Positions 17,353 through 26,119 of a DNA stretch of 64,000 nucleotides are shown in pieces. This stretch comes from Aquaticitalea lipolytica (GTDB taxonomy: Bacteria; Bacteroidota; Bacteroidia; Flavobacteriales; Flavobacteriaceae), in the NCBI RefSeq assembly GCF_014641635.1, contig NZ_BMIC01000003.1, positions 186,001 through 250,000 on the forward strand. The letters are read 5' to 3'. Below the pieces are notes generated by a model. It was not told the origin of the DNA, ran no database searches, and saw nothing but the letters and a program-made list of their open reading frames with translations. The position numbers and the translations under genes are program-made. The stretch's first letter is position 1. Every line of letters begins with the position of its first letter.

Positions 17353-17997
17353 TTAGACTTCTAACTTTCTTAATTCTTTGTAATTTCTGTTTAAACGCTT
17401 TAATAAAATACCATAAATAAGCCAGTAAAACAGTAATAATATTCCGATGATTATTAGTAATACGGCTGAGGTCATTAAAAACAGTTTAGCATAAAACATA
17501 AATGCTTCACCATTTGCAGAAGCCATTTCGGCCCTGTTAATTACCGCTGGGTTTTGGTCAAATTGAATATATATACCAGCAAATGTTGCAATAACTAGGT
17601 ATACCAGGTTAAATGCTACGTATTGCCTAACAGTTCGGCGAGTTTTTAAGATGTTTTCCATTAACACCTTTGCATTGTCAGTTACAGAAATATTTCTATA
17701 GTTTCTGTAAAACAAATAGAAGAAATAAGCTAGTACAATGTAACCAGCTATAGTTAGTGGAATAATTACGAAGTCTGAATCAAATTTTTCAAACTCTTTA
17801 AGGCTTTTACTACCTTTAAAAGCAAAGGCAATAAATGTCCAGAATACAAATTCTAGAATACTGATAATGAATATCCACTTGACTATTGAAGAAGATTTCC
17901 TCAAAATCATTGTATATATTTCGTTATAGGACAGTTTAGGATACTTAAGAGTATCGTCTTTCTTCCAGTCCTTTTTTAATAGCTCTAATTCATCCAT
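17353..17997 (-). CDS. Membrane protein paired with ECF sigma factor, putative anti-sigma-like
   Basis: The 214-residue protein has a charged 40-residue N-terminus (MDELELLKKDWKKDD) and four hydrophobic segments (about 40-60, 78-97, 122-142 and 166-192). The WKK motif near the start is typical of flavobacterial membrane proteins encoded right after ECF sigma factors. It does not match a named anti-sigma domain that I can recognise. It is 4 bp after the sigma gene, so co-transcription is certain by spacing. An anti-sigma function is inference from position and topology. Confidence 0.7.
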   Translation of the reverse strand: MDELELLKKDWKKDDTLKYPKLSYNEIYTMILRKSSSIVKWIFIISILEFVFWTFIAFAFKGSKSLKEFEKFDSDFVIIPLTIAGYIVLAYFFYLFYRNYRNISVTDNAKVLMENILKTRRTVRQYVAFNLVYLVIATFAGIYIQFDQNPAVINRAEMASANGEAFMFYAKLFLMTSAVLLIIIGILLLFYWLIYGILLKRLNRNYKELRKLEV

Positions 17998-18001
17998 AAT
18001 C

Positions 18002-18496
18002 TTACGGATTTAGTATTGTTTTTAATTTTGTTTTTACCCTGTTCATTTTTACTCTCGCATTTACTTCGCTAATACCTAGGGTTTCACTTATTTCTCTATA
18101 ATCTTTATCCTCTAAATATAAAAACACTAATGCTTTTTCAATATCATTCAATTGATGTACTGCTTGATATAATAGTTTTAACTGCTGCTCTTCTGTGTCG
18201 TCATACTCTTCAGCTTTTATCTTAAACTGAAACGACTCTATATCATACGTATTAATTATACGTTTGGATTTTCGGTATAAAGTAATAGCTGTGTTTAAGC
18301 CAACTCTGTACATCCAAGTGCTAAATTTTGAGTCACCTCTAAACTTAGGATATGCCTTCCATAATTGTATGGTAATTTCTTGAAACAAATCATTATGCGC
18401 ATCTTGATTATTAGTATATAATCGACATACTTTATGCACAATGTTTTGATGCTCTTCAAGTAATTCTACAAAACTATGTTCAAGTTCTTTGTTCAA
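18002..18496 (-). CDS. ECF-type RNA polymerase sigma-70 factor
   Basis: The 164-residue protein has sigma region 2 (about 14-75, with DLFQEITIQLWKAYPKFRGDSKFSTWMYRV) and region 4 (about 105-160, with LEDKDYREISETLGISEVNARVKMNRVKTKL). Regions 1 and 3 are absent, as in ECF factors. The only possible start is a TTG at 18496, because an in-frame stop lies just upstream and the next Met falls inside region 2. It is followed after 4 bp by a membrane protein that may hold it inactive. A TGTAACA...GCTACTAA motif upstream may be its own target promoter. Confidence 0.92.
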   Translation of the reverse strand: MNKELEHSFVELLEEHQNIVHKVCRLYTNNQDAHNDLFQEITIQLWKAYPKFRGDSKFSTWMYRVGLNTAITLYRKSKRIINTYDIESFQFKIKAEEYDDTEEQQLKLLYQAVHQLNDIEKALVFLYLEDKDYREISETLGISEVNARVKMNRVKTKLKTILNP

Positions 18497-18519
18497 ATCA
18501 AAGTTGGTTAGTTAATCAA

Positions 18520-18548
18520 TTAGTAGCTTGTTTTTCATTTATGTTACA
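18520..18548 (-). promoter_or_regulatory. Possible autoregulated ECF promoter
   Basis: On the minus strand TGTAACA (18542-18548) is followed after 14 bases by GCTACTAA (18520-18527). An AAC-containing -35 and a CTA-containing -10 at this spacing resemble ECF-type promoters. No sigma-A type TAnnTTTG box is present in this gap. Confidence 0.35.
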
Positions 18549-18657
18549 CTAATTTCAAATTATTTTAAAATATAAAATATATATTAAATTAATTATTTAA
18601 TAATAGTATTTTAATTATCTGAATATTAATTTAATAACATTTAGCTATAGGTTTTGT

Positions 18658-19326
18658 CTATCGTTGTTTTATGAGTCCAATTACAATCAAAAATTGAGCT
18701 AGAGCATAGGTTAGCATAATACTTATGTTAGATAGTGGTATTGGTTGATAAAATTTATTTAGTGCTAAAATGCTATCAGAAATCATAAATAAAATTGCTC
18801 CTAAAAACACAAAGTTATAACTCGCTTTTGATGTTTTATTTTGTCTTAAAAATGCCGATGTTGCCATAGCCAAAATTGCCAACATATAAATAATTACTGG
18901 AAGCAATAAATCACCTAATCCATCTTTTAGCAGATAAAATAATCCTAGAGCATAAGTCACTAAAATGATGATAAAAGCTATTGGGTTTTTGTTTGTATTT
19001 CTATGTTTCAAAAAAGCAAAAACATAAAGGATATGTGCTATTAAAAAAGACACTAAACCTAACATAAAATATATTGGAGCTCTATCAACAAACATAAGTA
19101 GTACATCTCCAATTAATGAAAACAGTAAAGCAAAAAGTGCTAGTTGTTTTAGTGTGTTTGTTAAATGATTGCTTCTTCTGAAAAAATAAATCATTAGAAC
19201 AATAACTATGGCAGATTTTGTAAAGTAATGTAAAAATGAAAGACTTTCTAAACTACCACAAACCAGCTCAGATATTAATATTAGGCTAAAAATAAGACTG
19301 AACTTTTGTTCGGAAGAATTGAGCAT
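18658..19326 (-). CDS. YhhN family membrane protein, lysoplasmalogenase-like
   Basis: The ATG at 19326 (MLNSSEQKFSLIF) is preferred to a TTG extension at 19386 that would add 20 charged residues before the first membrane helix. The 222-residue product has about eight membrane helices and the YhhN/TMEM86 pattern, including KSAIVIVLMIYF, ALLFSLIGDVLLMF and LGAILFMISDSILALNKF with the conserved acidic residues in GD and SD. TMEM86 proteins hydrolyse the vinyl-ether bond of lysoplasmalogens. For bacterial members the activity is less secure, and an ether-lipid substrate here is inference. Confidence 0.8.
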   Translation of the reverse strand: MLNSSEQKFSLIFSLILISELVCGSLESLSFLHYFTKSAIVIVLMIYFFRRSNHLTNTLKQLALFALLFSLIGDVLLMFVDRAPIYFMLGLVSFLIAHILYVFAFLKHRNTNKNPIAFIIILVTYALGLFYLLKDGLGDLLLPVIIYMLAILAMATSAFLRQNKTSKASYNFVFLGAILFMISDSILALNKFYQPIPLSNISIMLTYALAQFLIVIGLIKQR

Positions 19327-19491
19327 ATTTAATCTTTTAGTGCCTAAATATACTCTTTTATATGATTTGTCAATTCTCAAATTCAATTCATCCTAGTTAT
19401 TCAACAATTCGGTTATATAGAATTTTAATCACCAGTTTACTAGTGCAACTTTGCTTCATCAAAAAAAACGAACAGTAAAAAGTATTCAATC

Positions 19492-21645
19492 ATGAAACAA
19501 ACAATTACAATTTTAAGCTTGCTAATCACAATGCTAACATTCTCTCAAAGTACAATAGATGGTAAGGTTAAAGATACTAACGGATTACCTATTATTGGTG
19601 CTAATGTGTATTTAGAAGGAACATATGATGGAGGTACAACTAATGAAAATGGAGCGTTTTCATTTACAACTAACGAAACAGGAACACAAACCTTAATCGT
19701 TTCATATTTATCTTATGAAACGTTTACAATGGCTGGAGATATAAAATACATGAAGGCATTGCAAATTAAACTTCGCGAAGATGTAAATACTTTAGACGCA
19801 GTAGTTATTTCAGCAGGAACATTTTCTGCAGGAGATAATAGTAAAGTGTCAGTTTTAAATGCTTTAGATGTTGTCACTACAGCTAGTGCTTTAGGTGATT
19901 TTGTAGGTGCATTGCAAACACTTCCAGGTACTACAACAGTAGCCGAAGATGGTCGTTTGTTTGTTCGTGGTGGAGACGCAGATGAAACACAAATTTTTAT
20001 CGATGGTATTCGTGTGTTTACACCTTATAGCCCAACAACTAATAACACGCCAACACGAGGACGCTATTCGCCTTTTTTGTTTGATGGTATTACCTTTTCA
20101 ACAGGAGGTTATTCGGCTGAATATGGTCAAGCCTTATCTAGCGTACTGCTTTTAAATACAATTGACGAGCCAGATCAGAATAAAACAGATATTGCTATTA
20201 TGACTGTAGGTGGAGGCGTAGGTCATACCAAAAAATGGGAAAGAAGCTCCTTAAGTGTTAATACTTCTTACATTAACTTAGCGCCTTATATTGCTTTGTT
20301 TCCCGATAGAAATGATTGGGAAAAGCCTTTTGAAAGCGCTTCAGGCGAAGCTGTTTTTAGACAAAAATTTGATAAAGGTTTACTTAAATTGTATACAGCT
20401 TTTGATGCTTCAAATTTTGAGCTTACACAGGAAGATATAAATAGAACTGAAGGAGTTCATTTTAAACTGAATAACAAAAACCTTTACTTTAACGGATCGT
20501 ATCAAGGTTTATTAAATGATGTTTGGTCAGTGTCTGGAGGAATGAGTTATACTTATGGAAACACAAAAATTGGTGTTGTAGATAGTGATATTAAAGACAT
20601 AGAAAACTCTATACATGCCAAGCTAAAATTTAAACGTCATTTTAGTAATAGACTAAAACTTTATTTTGGAGCCGATTATTTTGCAACAGATTTTAATGAG
20701 CGTTATGAAGATGATGCGACACCTCAAGTTAATTATGGTTTTAATAATAATATTGCAGCAGCCTTTGCTGAAGCTGATGTGTTTTTCTCTAAAAATGTAG
20801 CAATGAAACTTGGAGTGAGAGCAGAGTATAGTGCTTTGTTTAAAGATGCAACAGTATCACCAAGATTGTCGTTAGCTTATAAAACTTCAGATAAAAGTCA
20901 GTTATCATTAGCTTATGGTCAATTTTACCAAAACCCTAGTAATGACATTTTAAAATTTGAGCAAGATTTAAAAGCACAAAACACCTCACATTATATACTT
21001 AACTACCAATACAATGTAGATGGTAAGATATTTAGAGCTGAAGCTTACTACAAAAACTATAATAGCCTAATAAAATATGATACTGATTTTGCGAGTTTTG
21101 ATAGTAATTATAACAATTCAGGTGATGGTTTTGCAAGAGGATTAGATTTGTTTTGGAGAGATAATAAAACCTTTAAGAATTTAGACTATTGGTTAAGCTA
21201 CTCTTATTTAGATACAGAGCGTGATTATAAAAACTACCTTAACTCTGCAAGACCAAGCTTTGCAAATACCCATAATATTTCAGTAGTTGGTAAATATTGG
21301 ATTGAAGACTGGAAAAGTCAAGTTGGTATGAGTTACGGATTTGCGTCTGGACGCACATATACAAACCCTAACCAAGAAGGATTTTTAAATGCTAAAACGA
21401 AATCATATAATAGCATAAGTCTTAATTGGGCTTACTTAGTTTCGCAGCAAAAAATTTTATATGTATCGGTAAATAATGTGCTAGGTTTTAAAAATATAAA
21501 TGGATATCAGTATAGTAATACACCAGATATGAATGGTAATTTTGCACGTCGCTCATTACAACCAGCAGCAGATCAGTTCTTTTTTGTAGGCTTCTTTTGG
21601 ACTATTAGTGAGAAAGGAACAGATAATCAGTTGGATAAATTGTAA
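19492..21645 (+). CDS. TonB-dependent outer-membrane receptor
   Basis: The 717-residue precursor has a signal peptide (MKQTITILSLLITMLTFSQS), a carboxypeptidase-regulatory-like domain (about 20-100, with GKVKDTNGLPIIGANVYLEGTYDGGTTNENG) and a TonB plug (about 105-220, with GRLFVRGGDADETQIFIDGIRV and YSAEYGQALSSVLL). The remainder is a 22-stranded barrel ending in an aromatic-rich strand. The protein is short for a SusC relative and no SusD gene follows, so it is more likely a siderophore, metal or peptide receptor; the ligand cannot be read from sequence. It faces the T9SS lyase-like gene with only 6 bp between stop codons. Confidence 0.88.
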   Translation: MKQTITILSLLITMLTFSQSTIDGKVKDTNGLPIIGANVYLEGTYDGGTTNENGAFSFTTNETGTQTLIVSYLSYETFTMAGDIKYMKALQIKLREDVNTLDAVVISAGTFSAGDNSKVSVLNALDVVTTASALGDFVGALQTLPGTTTVAEDGRLFVRGGDADETQIFIDGIRVFTPYSPTTNNTPTRGRYSPFLFDGITFSTGGYSAEYGQALSSVLLLNTIDEPDQNKTDIAIMTVGGGVGHTKKWERSSLSVNTSYINLAPYIALFPDRNDWEKPFESASGEAVFRQKFDKGLLKLYTAFDASNFELTQEDINRTEGVHFKLNNKNLYFNGSYQGLLNDVWSVSGGMSYTYGNTKIGVVDSDIKDIENSIHAKLKFKRHFSNRLKLYFGADYFATDFNERYEDDATPQVNYGFNNNIAAAFAEADVFFSKNVAMKLGVRAEYSALFKDATVSPRLSLAYKTSDKSQLSLAYGQFYQNPSNDILKFEQDLKAQNTSHYILNYQYNVDGKIFRAEAYYKNYNSLIKYDTDFASFDSNYNNSGDGFARGLDLFWRDNKTFKNLDYWLSYSYLDTERDYKNYLNSARPSFANTHNISVVGKYWIEDWKSQVGMSYGFASGRTYTNPNQEGFLNAKTKSYNSISLNWAYLVSQQKILYVSVNNVLGFKNINGYQYSNTPDMNGNFARRSLQPAADQFFFVGFFWTISEKGTDNQLDKL

Positions 21646-21651
21646 AATGAT

Positions 21652-22716
21652 TTAATGAGATATAATAAGTAATTTAGATTGATACAGTTGTTTGCCTTTA
21701 ACAATAATAATATAGCTACCATTAGAAATTGAAGAAATATCTATATCTACATTAGTTTCAAAATTTGAATCTTTTTCCAAGACTTTTCTTCCGTCTAAAC
21801 TGTAAAGTTGTATTAAGCTAGCATTTGTGTTCACATTTTTTAGATGTATTATGTTACTTGATGGATTAGGAACGATACTAAAAGTAGTATTATCAACATC
21901 AGCTTCATTTATTGATAAAGTTGGTAATTCTTCAATACTAAAATTGGCAAATAAAATGGTTTCATCTCTCAAATCTTGTGCATTTAGCAAACTTCTGTAA
22001 ATTCCCCATTTAGGTCTAACAAAAGAAGCTCCAGTTCTCCAGTTTATAATAGAATTATTAGAGTAGTTTAATAATATATTGTCATTATCAACTCTTTTTA
22101 TTTCAATGGCATAAGTACCTGATGTACCATAAGTAATAGTCTCTGTAACATCTAACCAAGTGCCAATAAATGGCGCTAAGCTTGTTTGTAACAGTGTAAC
22201 TTGAGTATCGGTTTCTGCGTAACGTAGTTCCAATCGATCTGGATTTGATTTTCTTGCCGTTAAAGTATACATTGGCATATCTTCAAGTGCTCCACCTACA
22301 GATTTTAACTGATGTAAATGTGTGAAATTTGATGAGGTTTTAAAACCTGCTTCCAGTTTAAACTTCCATTTATACACTACAATTTCGTTTTGTCTTCCTA
22401 ATAAATTTTCAGGCGATTGGTCATAAGTTTTTATTTCATTTCGCTGTCTGTCAACATTTATACATCTGTCATTATCAGGCGAAGTATGAATATAAAAGCG
22501 AAACACATTTGTGTTTAATTCATTGTCATAAACTTCGTCAATATGTCGACCAAAACTAGTATGATTACAATCTGGAACTTCTACTGGATTATATCCAGGC
22601 GCAAGAACTGAAGTAATTAACTCGTATGTATTTCCTGGTCCATCAGCGTTGAGTGTTACTTGAGTGTAGCTTATATTAAATTGTAAGACACAAATTAAAA
22701 TGATAATTTTTTTCAT
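21652..22716 (-). CDS. T9SS-exported lyase-like (concanavalin-type jelly-roll) protein
   Basis: The 354-residue precursor has a signal peptide (ending NISYTQ), a jelly-roll domain (about 20-265) and a C-terminal type A sorting domain for T9SS (about 275-354, with VPNPSSNIIHLKN and LYSLDGRKVLEKD). The jelly roll resembles heparin-lyase-I or alginate-lyase-like folds, with short motifs RNEIK, FTHLHQLK and KWGIYRS at places where such lyases have their catalytic strands. The polysaccharide is unknown. Two TGGTTWACCA palindromes overlap its promoter, suggesting carbohydrate-responsive repression. Enzyme activity is inference. Confidence 0.7.
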   Translation of the reverse strand: MKKIIILICVLQFNISYTQVTLNADGPGNTYELITSVLAPGYNPVEVPDCNHTSFGRHIDEVYDNELNTNVFRFYIHTSPDNDRCINVDRQRNEIKTYDQSPENLLGRQNEIVVYKWKFKLEAGFKTSSNFTHLHQLKSVGGALEDMPMYTLTARKSNPDRLELRYAETDTQVTLLQTSLAPFIGTWLDVTETITYGTSGTYAIEIKRVDNDNILLNYSNNSIINWRTGASFVRPKWGIYRSLLNAQDLRDETILFANFSIEELPTLSINEADVDNTTFSIVPNPSSNIIHLKNVNTNASLIQLYSLDGRKVLEKDSNFETNVDIDISSISNGSYIIIVKGKQLYQSKLLIISH

Positions 22717-22726
22717 TATTATAAAT

Positions 22727-22755
22727 TGGTTAACCAGTTTGGTTTACCAAATATA
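22727..22755 (-). promoter_or_regulatory. Tandem operator overlapping the -7 box of the lyase-like gene
   Basis: TGGTTAACCA (22727-22736) and TGGTTTACCA (22740-22749) are two 10-bp palindromes or near-palindromes 13 bp apart. On the minus strand a TATATTTG -7 box occupies 22748-22755 and overlaps the second one. A repressor bound here would cover the promoter and predicted start site. Confidence 0.6.
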
Positions 22756-22877
22756 TGAAAAATATATTTTTAAATGATAAAATTGATTACAAAGGCTTGC
22801 AATTCAATATTTCTGATAATTGTCATAGAAAATATCACTTCAATGCGCTAACTTCATAAATATAAAATATTGTTATT

Positions 22878-23627
22878 ATGGAAGTTAAGAAAAATCCAGA
22901 AGTAGCAGTCGAGAGAAATAGTAAACTCTATTTTGCAATTGGTCTTTGTCTCACTTTATTATTTTCATGGCAAATGCTAGAATACAAGAGTTATAAAGTG
23001 AAAGTTAAACCAATTGAGATCATATCTTTTGAGGATTCTTTTGAAGAAGAAATTCCTATTAAATCAATAAAAACACCTGCAACATCAGCACCTCAAATAG
23101 CTATAAAAGCTGGAGCTATTAAAATAGCCGAAAATATAGCAGATGTTAATGAGACTTTTATTGAAAGTAGTGAAACCAGTCAATTAGATGTTATTGGTAA
23201 GGTTACCAATACAACTGGACCAATTTCTAAAATTGAAGATATAAAAGTTGTTGAAGTAGAGGAAGATATAGAGATTCCTTTTGCTGTTATTGAAAGTGCT
23301 CCAATTTTTCCTGGCTGTGAAAAAGGGACAAAAGAAGAAATTAAAGAATGTTTTCAAAATAAAATTAAAGAACACGTTATAAGCAATTTTATATACCCTG
23401 AATTAGCTCAAGATTTAGGTATTCACGGCAAAGTTTATGTTTTGTTTGCGATAGATAAAAATGGAGTTGTAACTAATATTAAAACTCGTGGTCCTGATAA
23501 AATTTTAGAAAAAGAAGCCGTACGAATTATTAGCTTATTACCAAAAATGACTCCTGGAATGCAAAGAGGTAAAGCTGTAAAAGTGACTTATAGTTTGCCT
23601 ATTAACTTTAAATATGTTGAACGATAA
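22878..23627 (+). CDS. Energy transducer TonB family protein
   Basis: The 249-residue protein has a short cytoplasmic N-terminus, one membrane helix (about 18-33, YFAIGLCLTLLFSWQML), a periplasmic linker without the usual Pro-rich repeat, and a C-terminal TonB domain (about 145-247). The domain includes the flavobacterial FPGCEKGTKEEIKECF cysteine pair and the core IHGKVYVLFAIDKNGVVTNI followed by KAVKVTYSLPINF. It would couple the inner-membrane proton motive force, through ExbBD encoded elsewhere, to TonB-dependent receptors such as the one nearby. Confidence 0.88.
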   Translation: MEVKKNPEVAVERNSKLYFAIGLCLTLLFSWQMLEYKSYKVKVKPIEIISFEDSFEEEIPIKSIKTPATSAPQIAIKAGAIKIAENIADVNETFIESSETSQLDVIGKVTNTTGPISKIEDIKVVEVEEDIEIPFAVIESAPIFPGCEKGTKEEIKECFQNKIKEHVISNFIYPELAQDLGIHGKVYVLFAIDKNGVVTNIKTRGPDKILEKEAVRIISLLPKMTPGMQRGKAVKVTYSLPINFKYVER

Positions 23628-23634
23628 ATTTGTA

Positions 23635-23997
23635 TTAAGCTCGTAAAATCTTTTCCATCTTACGACCTTTGGCTAATTCATCAATTAACTTATCTAAATA
23701 GCGTGCCTGTTTTGTTAAAGGAGTTTCAATATCTTCAATACGATAACCACAAATAACACCTTTAATAAGTTGTGCATTAGGGTTTAATTTTGCTTGCTTA
23801 AAAAAAGTTTCGAAGGTTGCTTTTTCTTCAATAAGAGTTTTTAGTTTTTTTTCATTAAAACCTGTTAACCATTCAATTACTTGATGTAGTTCTTCAATTG
23901 TTCTGCCTTTTTTTTCAACTTTTGTAACATAATGAGGATATACTGAAGCAAAAGTCATATTTGCAATGCGTGCATCGTGTTCTGGTGTTGTATTCAT
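23635..23997 (-). CDS. DUF2200 domain protein
   Basis: The 120-residue soluble protein matches DUF2200 across its length: [24 protein letters not shown] near the start, the Trp-Leu-Thr-Gly centre EWLTGF and the C-terminal [32 protein letters not shown]. No biochemical role is established for the family. It ends 7 bp from the tonB stop on the other strand and lies 30 bp after the DUF1801 gene, with which it is probably co-transcribed. Confidence 0.88.
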   Translation of the reverse strand: MNTTPEHDARIANMTFASVYPHYVTKVEKKGRTIEELHQVIEWLTGFNEKKLKTLIEEKATFETFFKQAKLNPNAQLIKGVICGYRIEDIETPLTKQARYLDKLIDELAKGRKMEKILRA

Positions 23998-24027
23998 TAA
24001 TTGCTATTTTAATAAAATTATCATTAG

Positions 24028-24420
24028 CTATTTTAGCCTTTCTAATTTACCTTTTCGTTTTACAATATTTTTATAGTCCCATTGTATAGTTTTCGATTTT
24101 TCGAGCCATTGTTGCAATTTTTCGACATCTATTTCTGAGGCAGATTTAAAGAAAATTGATGCATCTTTAAATTTTTCACCTCTAACATTTAAATCAGTCT
24201 CTCCAAAATCAGCTCCACTCCAAAACATAAGTCGTAAACCCTTTTTTTGCTTGCTGTAACCAACAGTTGGATTATCGTTTAAAAACCAAACAGGATGAGC
24301 ATGCCAAATTTTACTATCAGCTTCAGTTAATATATTATCAATAGCAGCAGCTAGTAAATTGCAAATGTCTTTATCTGAAGACTCTAAATTGTTATTATAT
24401 GCTTTTATATCAGTATTCAT
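24028..24420 (-). CDS. DUF1801 (YdhG-like) domain protein
   Basis: The 130-residue protein has the DUF1801 pattern: the early helix CNLLAAAIDNIL, then AHPVWFLNDNPTVGYSKQKKGLRLMFWSGADFGE, and the C-terminal WDYKNIVKRKGKLERLK. The fold is the two-layer YdhG/frataxin-like type. Function is unknown. It is co-directional with DUF2200 (30 bp) and lies 43 bp after lpxD. Confidence 0.85.
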   Translation of the reverse strand: MNTDIKAYNNNLESSDKDICNLLAAAIDNILTEADSKIWHAHPVWFLNDNPTVGYSKQKKGLRLMFWSGADFGETDLNVRGEKFKDASIFFKSASEIDVEKLQQWLEKSKTIQWDYKNIVKRKGKLERLK

Positions 24421-24463
24421 TTTAATGTAAAAGCTAATTATAATATGGTTTTAGATTATAAAT

Positions 24464-25459
24464 TTATTGATTTTTTACCAATCGTCTTACAGCTACCCAT
24501 TCTTTTAGCATATCTCTAGCGTCTTGTGCAGGATAACCTAAAACAGTTTTTCCTGCTTCTACATCATTCATAACTCCAGAACCAGCTCCAACTGTTGCGC
24601 CAGAATGTATTGTGGTATGGTCTTTAATAGATGCGCTTCCTCCAATAATAACACCATCACCTAATGTAACAGAGCCTGCAAGTCCGCTATGTCCAGCCAT
24701 TATGCAAGAGCGTCCCATAATGCTATTATGTGCTATTTGTACTAAATTGTCAATCTTACAACCATCACCAATAATTGTAGAGCTAAATTTGGCTCTGTCA
24801 ACACAAGAGTTAGCGCCAATTTCAACATAGTTACCAATTATTACATTTCCAATCTGTGGTATTTTAACGAGTTGCCTACCATCTTCACTTGGTCTATAAC
24901 CAAACCCATCTGCTCCAATACTCACATTAGTATGAAAAATACAATGGCTACCTATAATACAACGTTCACGAATAATAGTACCAGACCAAACAATGGTATT
25001 GTTGCCAATTATGGTTTCGTCAAACACACAAACATTTGGGTATAAAACAACTCCATTTCCTAACTCTACATCTTTACCTATATAGCAATTTGCACCAATT
25101 TTGCAGTCTGTGCCAATTTTTGCAGTTTCATGTATAACTGCAGTTGGATGTATATTGGTGTCAAAAACAGGTGATGGTAAATTAAAAAGATCTAGCACTT
25201 TAGCCATTGCTAAATCAACATTTTTTACTTTAATAAAAGCGCGATTATCACCAGGACTGATAGTTACATTGTAATCTATAAATGCAGCACAAGCCTTTGA
25301 TTCAGCCCAAAATTTCACATATTTATTACTTCCTATAAATGTAATTTGATTACTATTTGCTTTTTGTATTTCTTCAGGACTTTCAATACTTAAGGTTGTA
25401 TTGCCTATTAATTCGCCTTTTATAATGTTGTTGATTTCACTTATTGAGTAAGATGCCAT
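24464..25459 (-). CDS. lpxD: UDP-3-O-acylglucosamine N-acyltransferase LpxD
   Basis: The 331-residue enzyme has the LpxD N-terminal uridine-binding domain (1-100), a left-handed beta helix built from hexapeptide repeats (about 100-300) and a C-terminal helix (DMLKEWVAVRRLVKNQ). The catalytic histidine is His244 in VQIAHN, equivalent to His239 of the E. coli enzyme. LpxD adds the second 3-hydroxyacyl chain, on nitrogen, in lipid A synthesis. It is not next to lpxA, lpxC or fabZ here. Bacteroidota often carry one lpxD in the lipid A operon and a second, solitary copy, so this may be the paralogue. Confidence 0.9.
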   Translation of the reverse strand: MASYSISEINNIIKGELIGNTTLSIESPEEIQKANSNQITFIGSNKYVKFWAESKACAAFIDYNVTISPGDNRAFIKVKNVDLAMAKVLDLFNLPSPVFDTNIHPTAVIHETAKIGTDCKIGANCYIGKDVELGNGVVLYPNVCVFDETIIGNNTIVWSGTIIRERCIIGSHCIFHTNVSIGADGFGYRPSEDGRQLVKIPQIGNVIIGNYVEIGANSCVDRAKFSSTIIGDGCKIDNLVQIAHNSIMGRSCIMAGHSGLAGSVTLGDGVIIGGSASIKDHTTIHSGATVGAGSGVMNDVEAGKTVLGYPAQDARDMLKEWVAVRRLVKNQ

Positions 25460-25608
25460 TTGTAGTTTAGGTATTAGTTAGTTAATTGTAAATCTAAGGT
25501 GAAAAAAGGGAAATCTATGTAGATTGTTTAATTACTTAACTAAAACTTTGCGCAATCGAGTAAATATGGTATAACTAAGTGTTTTTTTTATTCAAACAGT
25601 ATTGGTAT

Positions 25609-26076
25609 TTAGCTGCTTTTATTTTCTGCGATTTTTTTAAGTATGTTTAATGCTTTAGGCCATGATTCTTTAAAATAGTCAATGTAGTCATCCATTGTAT
25701 CCATTTCAACTTTTACGGTTGTTATACCATTACTTTCTTGAAATGAATAGTTTTCTAAACTTCCTGCCCAATTATCAACTTGCTCTCCAGAGGTTATTTC
25801 ATTGTCTCCATCAAGAATTCCGTAGTGTCTTATAGATACAAATTCATATGGTTTGTTTTCAGCAATTTCAGAAATCATTCCACCACGCTTGCCATTTTCA
25901 TCTGTTCCTGTAAAATACATTTTTTCTCCTTTTTTCCAACTGCCTTCATAAGTAGAAGTAGGGTTAAATTTAGCAGTCCATTGCTCATAAGTAGTAATAT
26001 CATTTAATCCAAGCATAGTTTCATATACTATTTTTGGTGAGGCTTTTATCTGTTCTTTAAATTCTATTTTTTTCAT
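25609..26076 (-). CDS. SRPBCC (START/Bet v 1-like) domain protein
   Basis: The 155-residue protein has the AHSA1/polyketide-cyclase type SRPBCC fold. It opens with the strand KKIEFKEQIKASPKIVYETML, followed by the YEQWTAKFNPTSTYEGSWKKGEKMYFTG region and a long C-terminal helix (IDYFKESWPKALNILKKIAENK). Such proteins bind hydrophobic ligands; no catalytic assignment is possible. It is probably monocistronic. Confidence 0.85.
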   Translation of the reverse strand: MKKIEFKEQIKASPKIVYETMLGLNDITTYEQWTAKFNPTSTYEGSWKKGEKMYFTGTDENGKRGGMISEIAENKPYEFVSIRHYGILDGDNEITSGEQVDNWAGSLENYSFQESNGITTVKVEMDTMDDYIDYFKESWPKALNILKKIAENKSS

Positions 26077-26119
26077 GTGTTTAGATTTTAATTATACACG
26101 TTTTTGGGATTACTAGCTT

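Noticed and set aside
19492-21645. SusC-type polysaccharide receptor forming a utilisation locus with the lyase-like gene
   Set aside because: The receptor is short for SusC, no SusD gene is present, the two genes are convergent, and only the lyase-like gene has the operator.
21652-22716. Assignment of the T9SS jelly-roll protein as an alginate lyase (PL7)
   Set aside because: The short motifs (RNEIK, LHQLK, KWGIYRS) only loosely match the PL7 R(S/T)ELR, Q(I/V)H and YFKAGxYxQ motifs, so a specific substrate is not justified.
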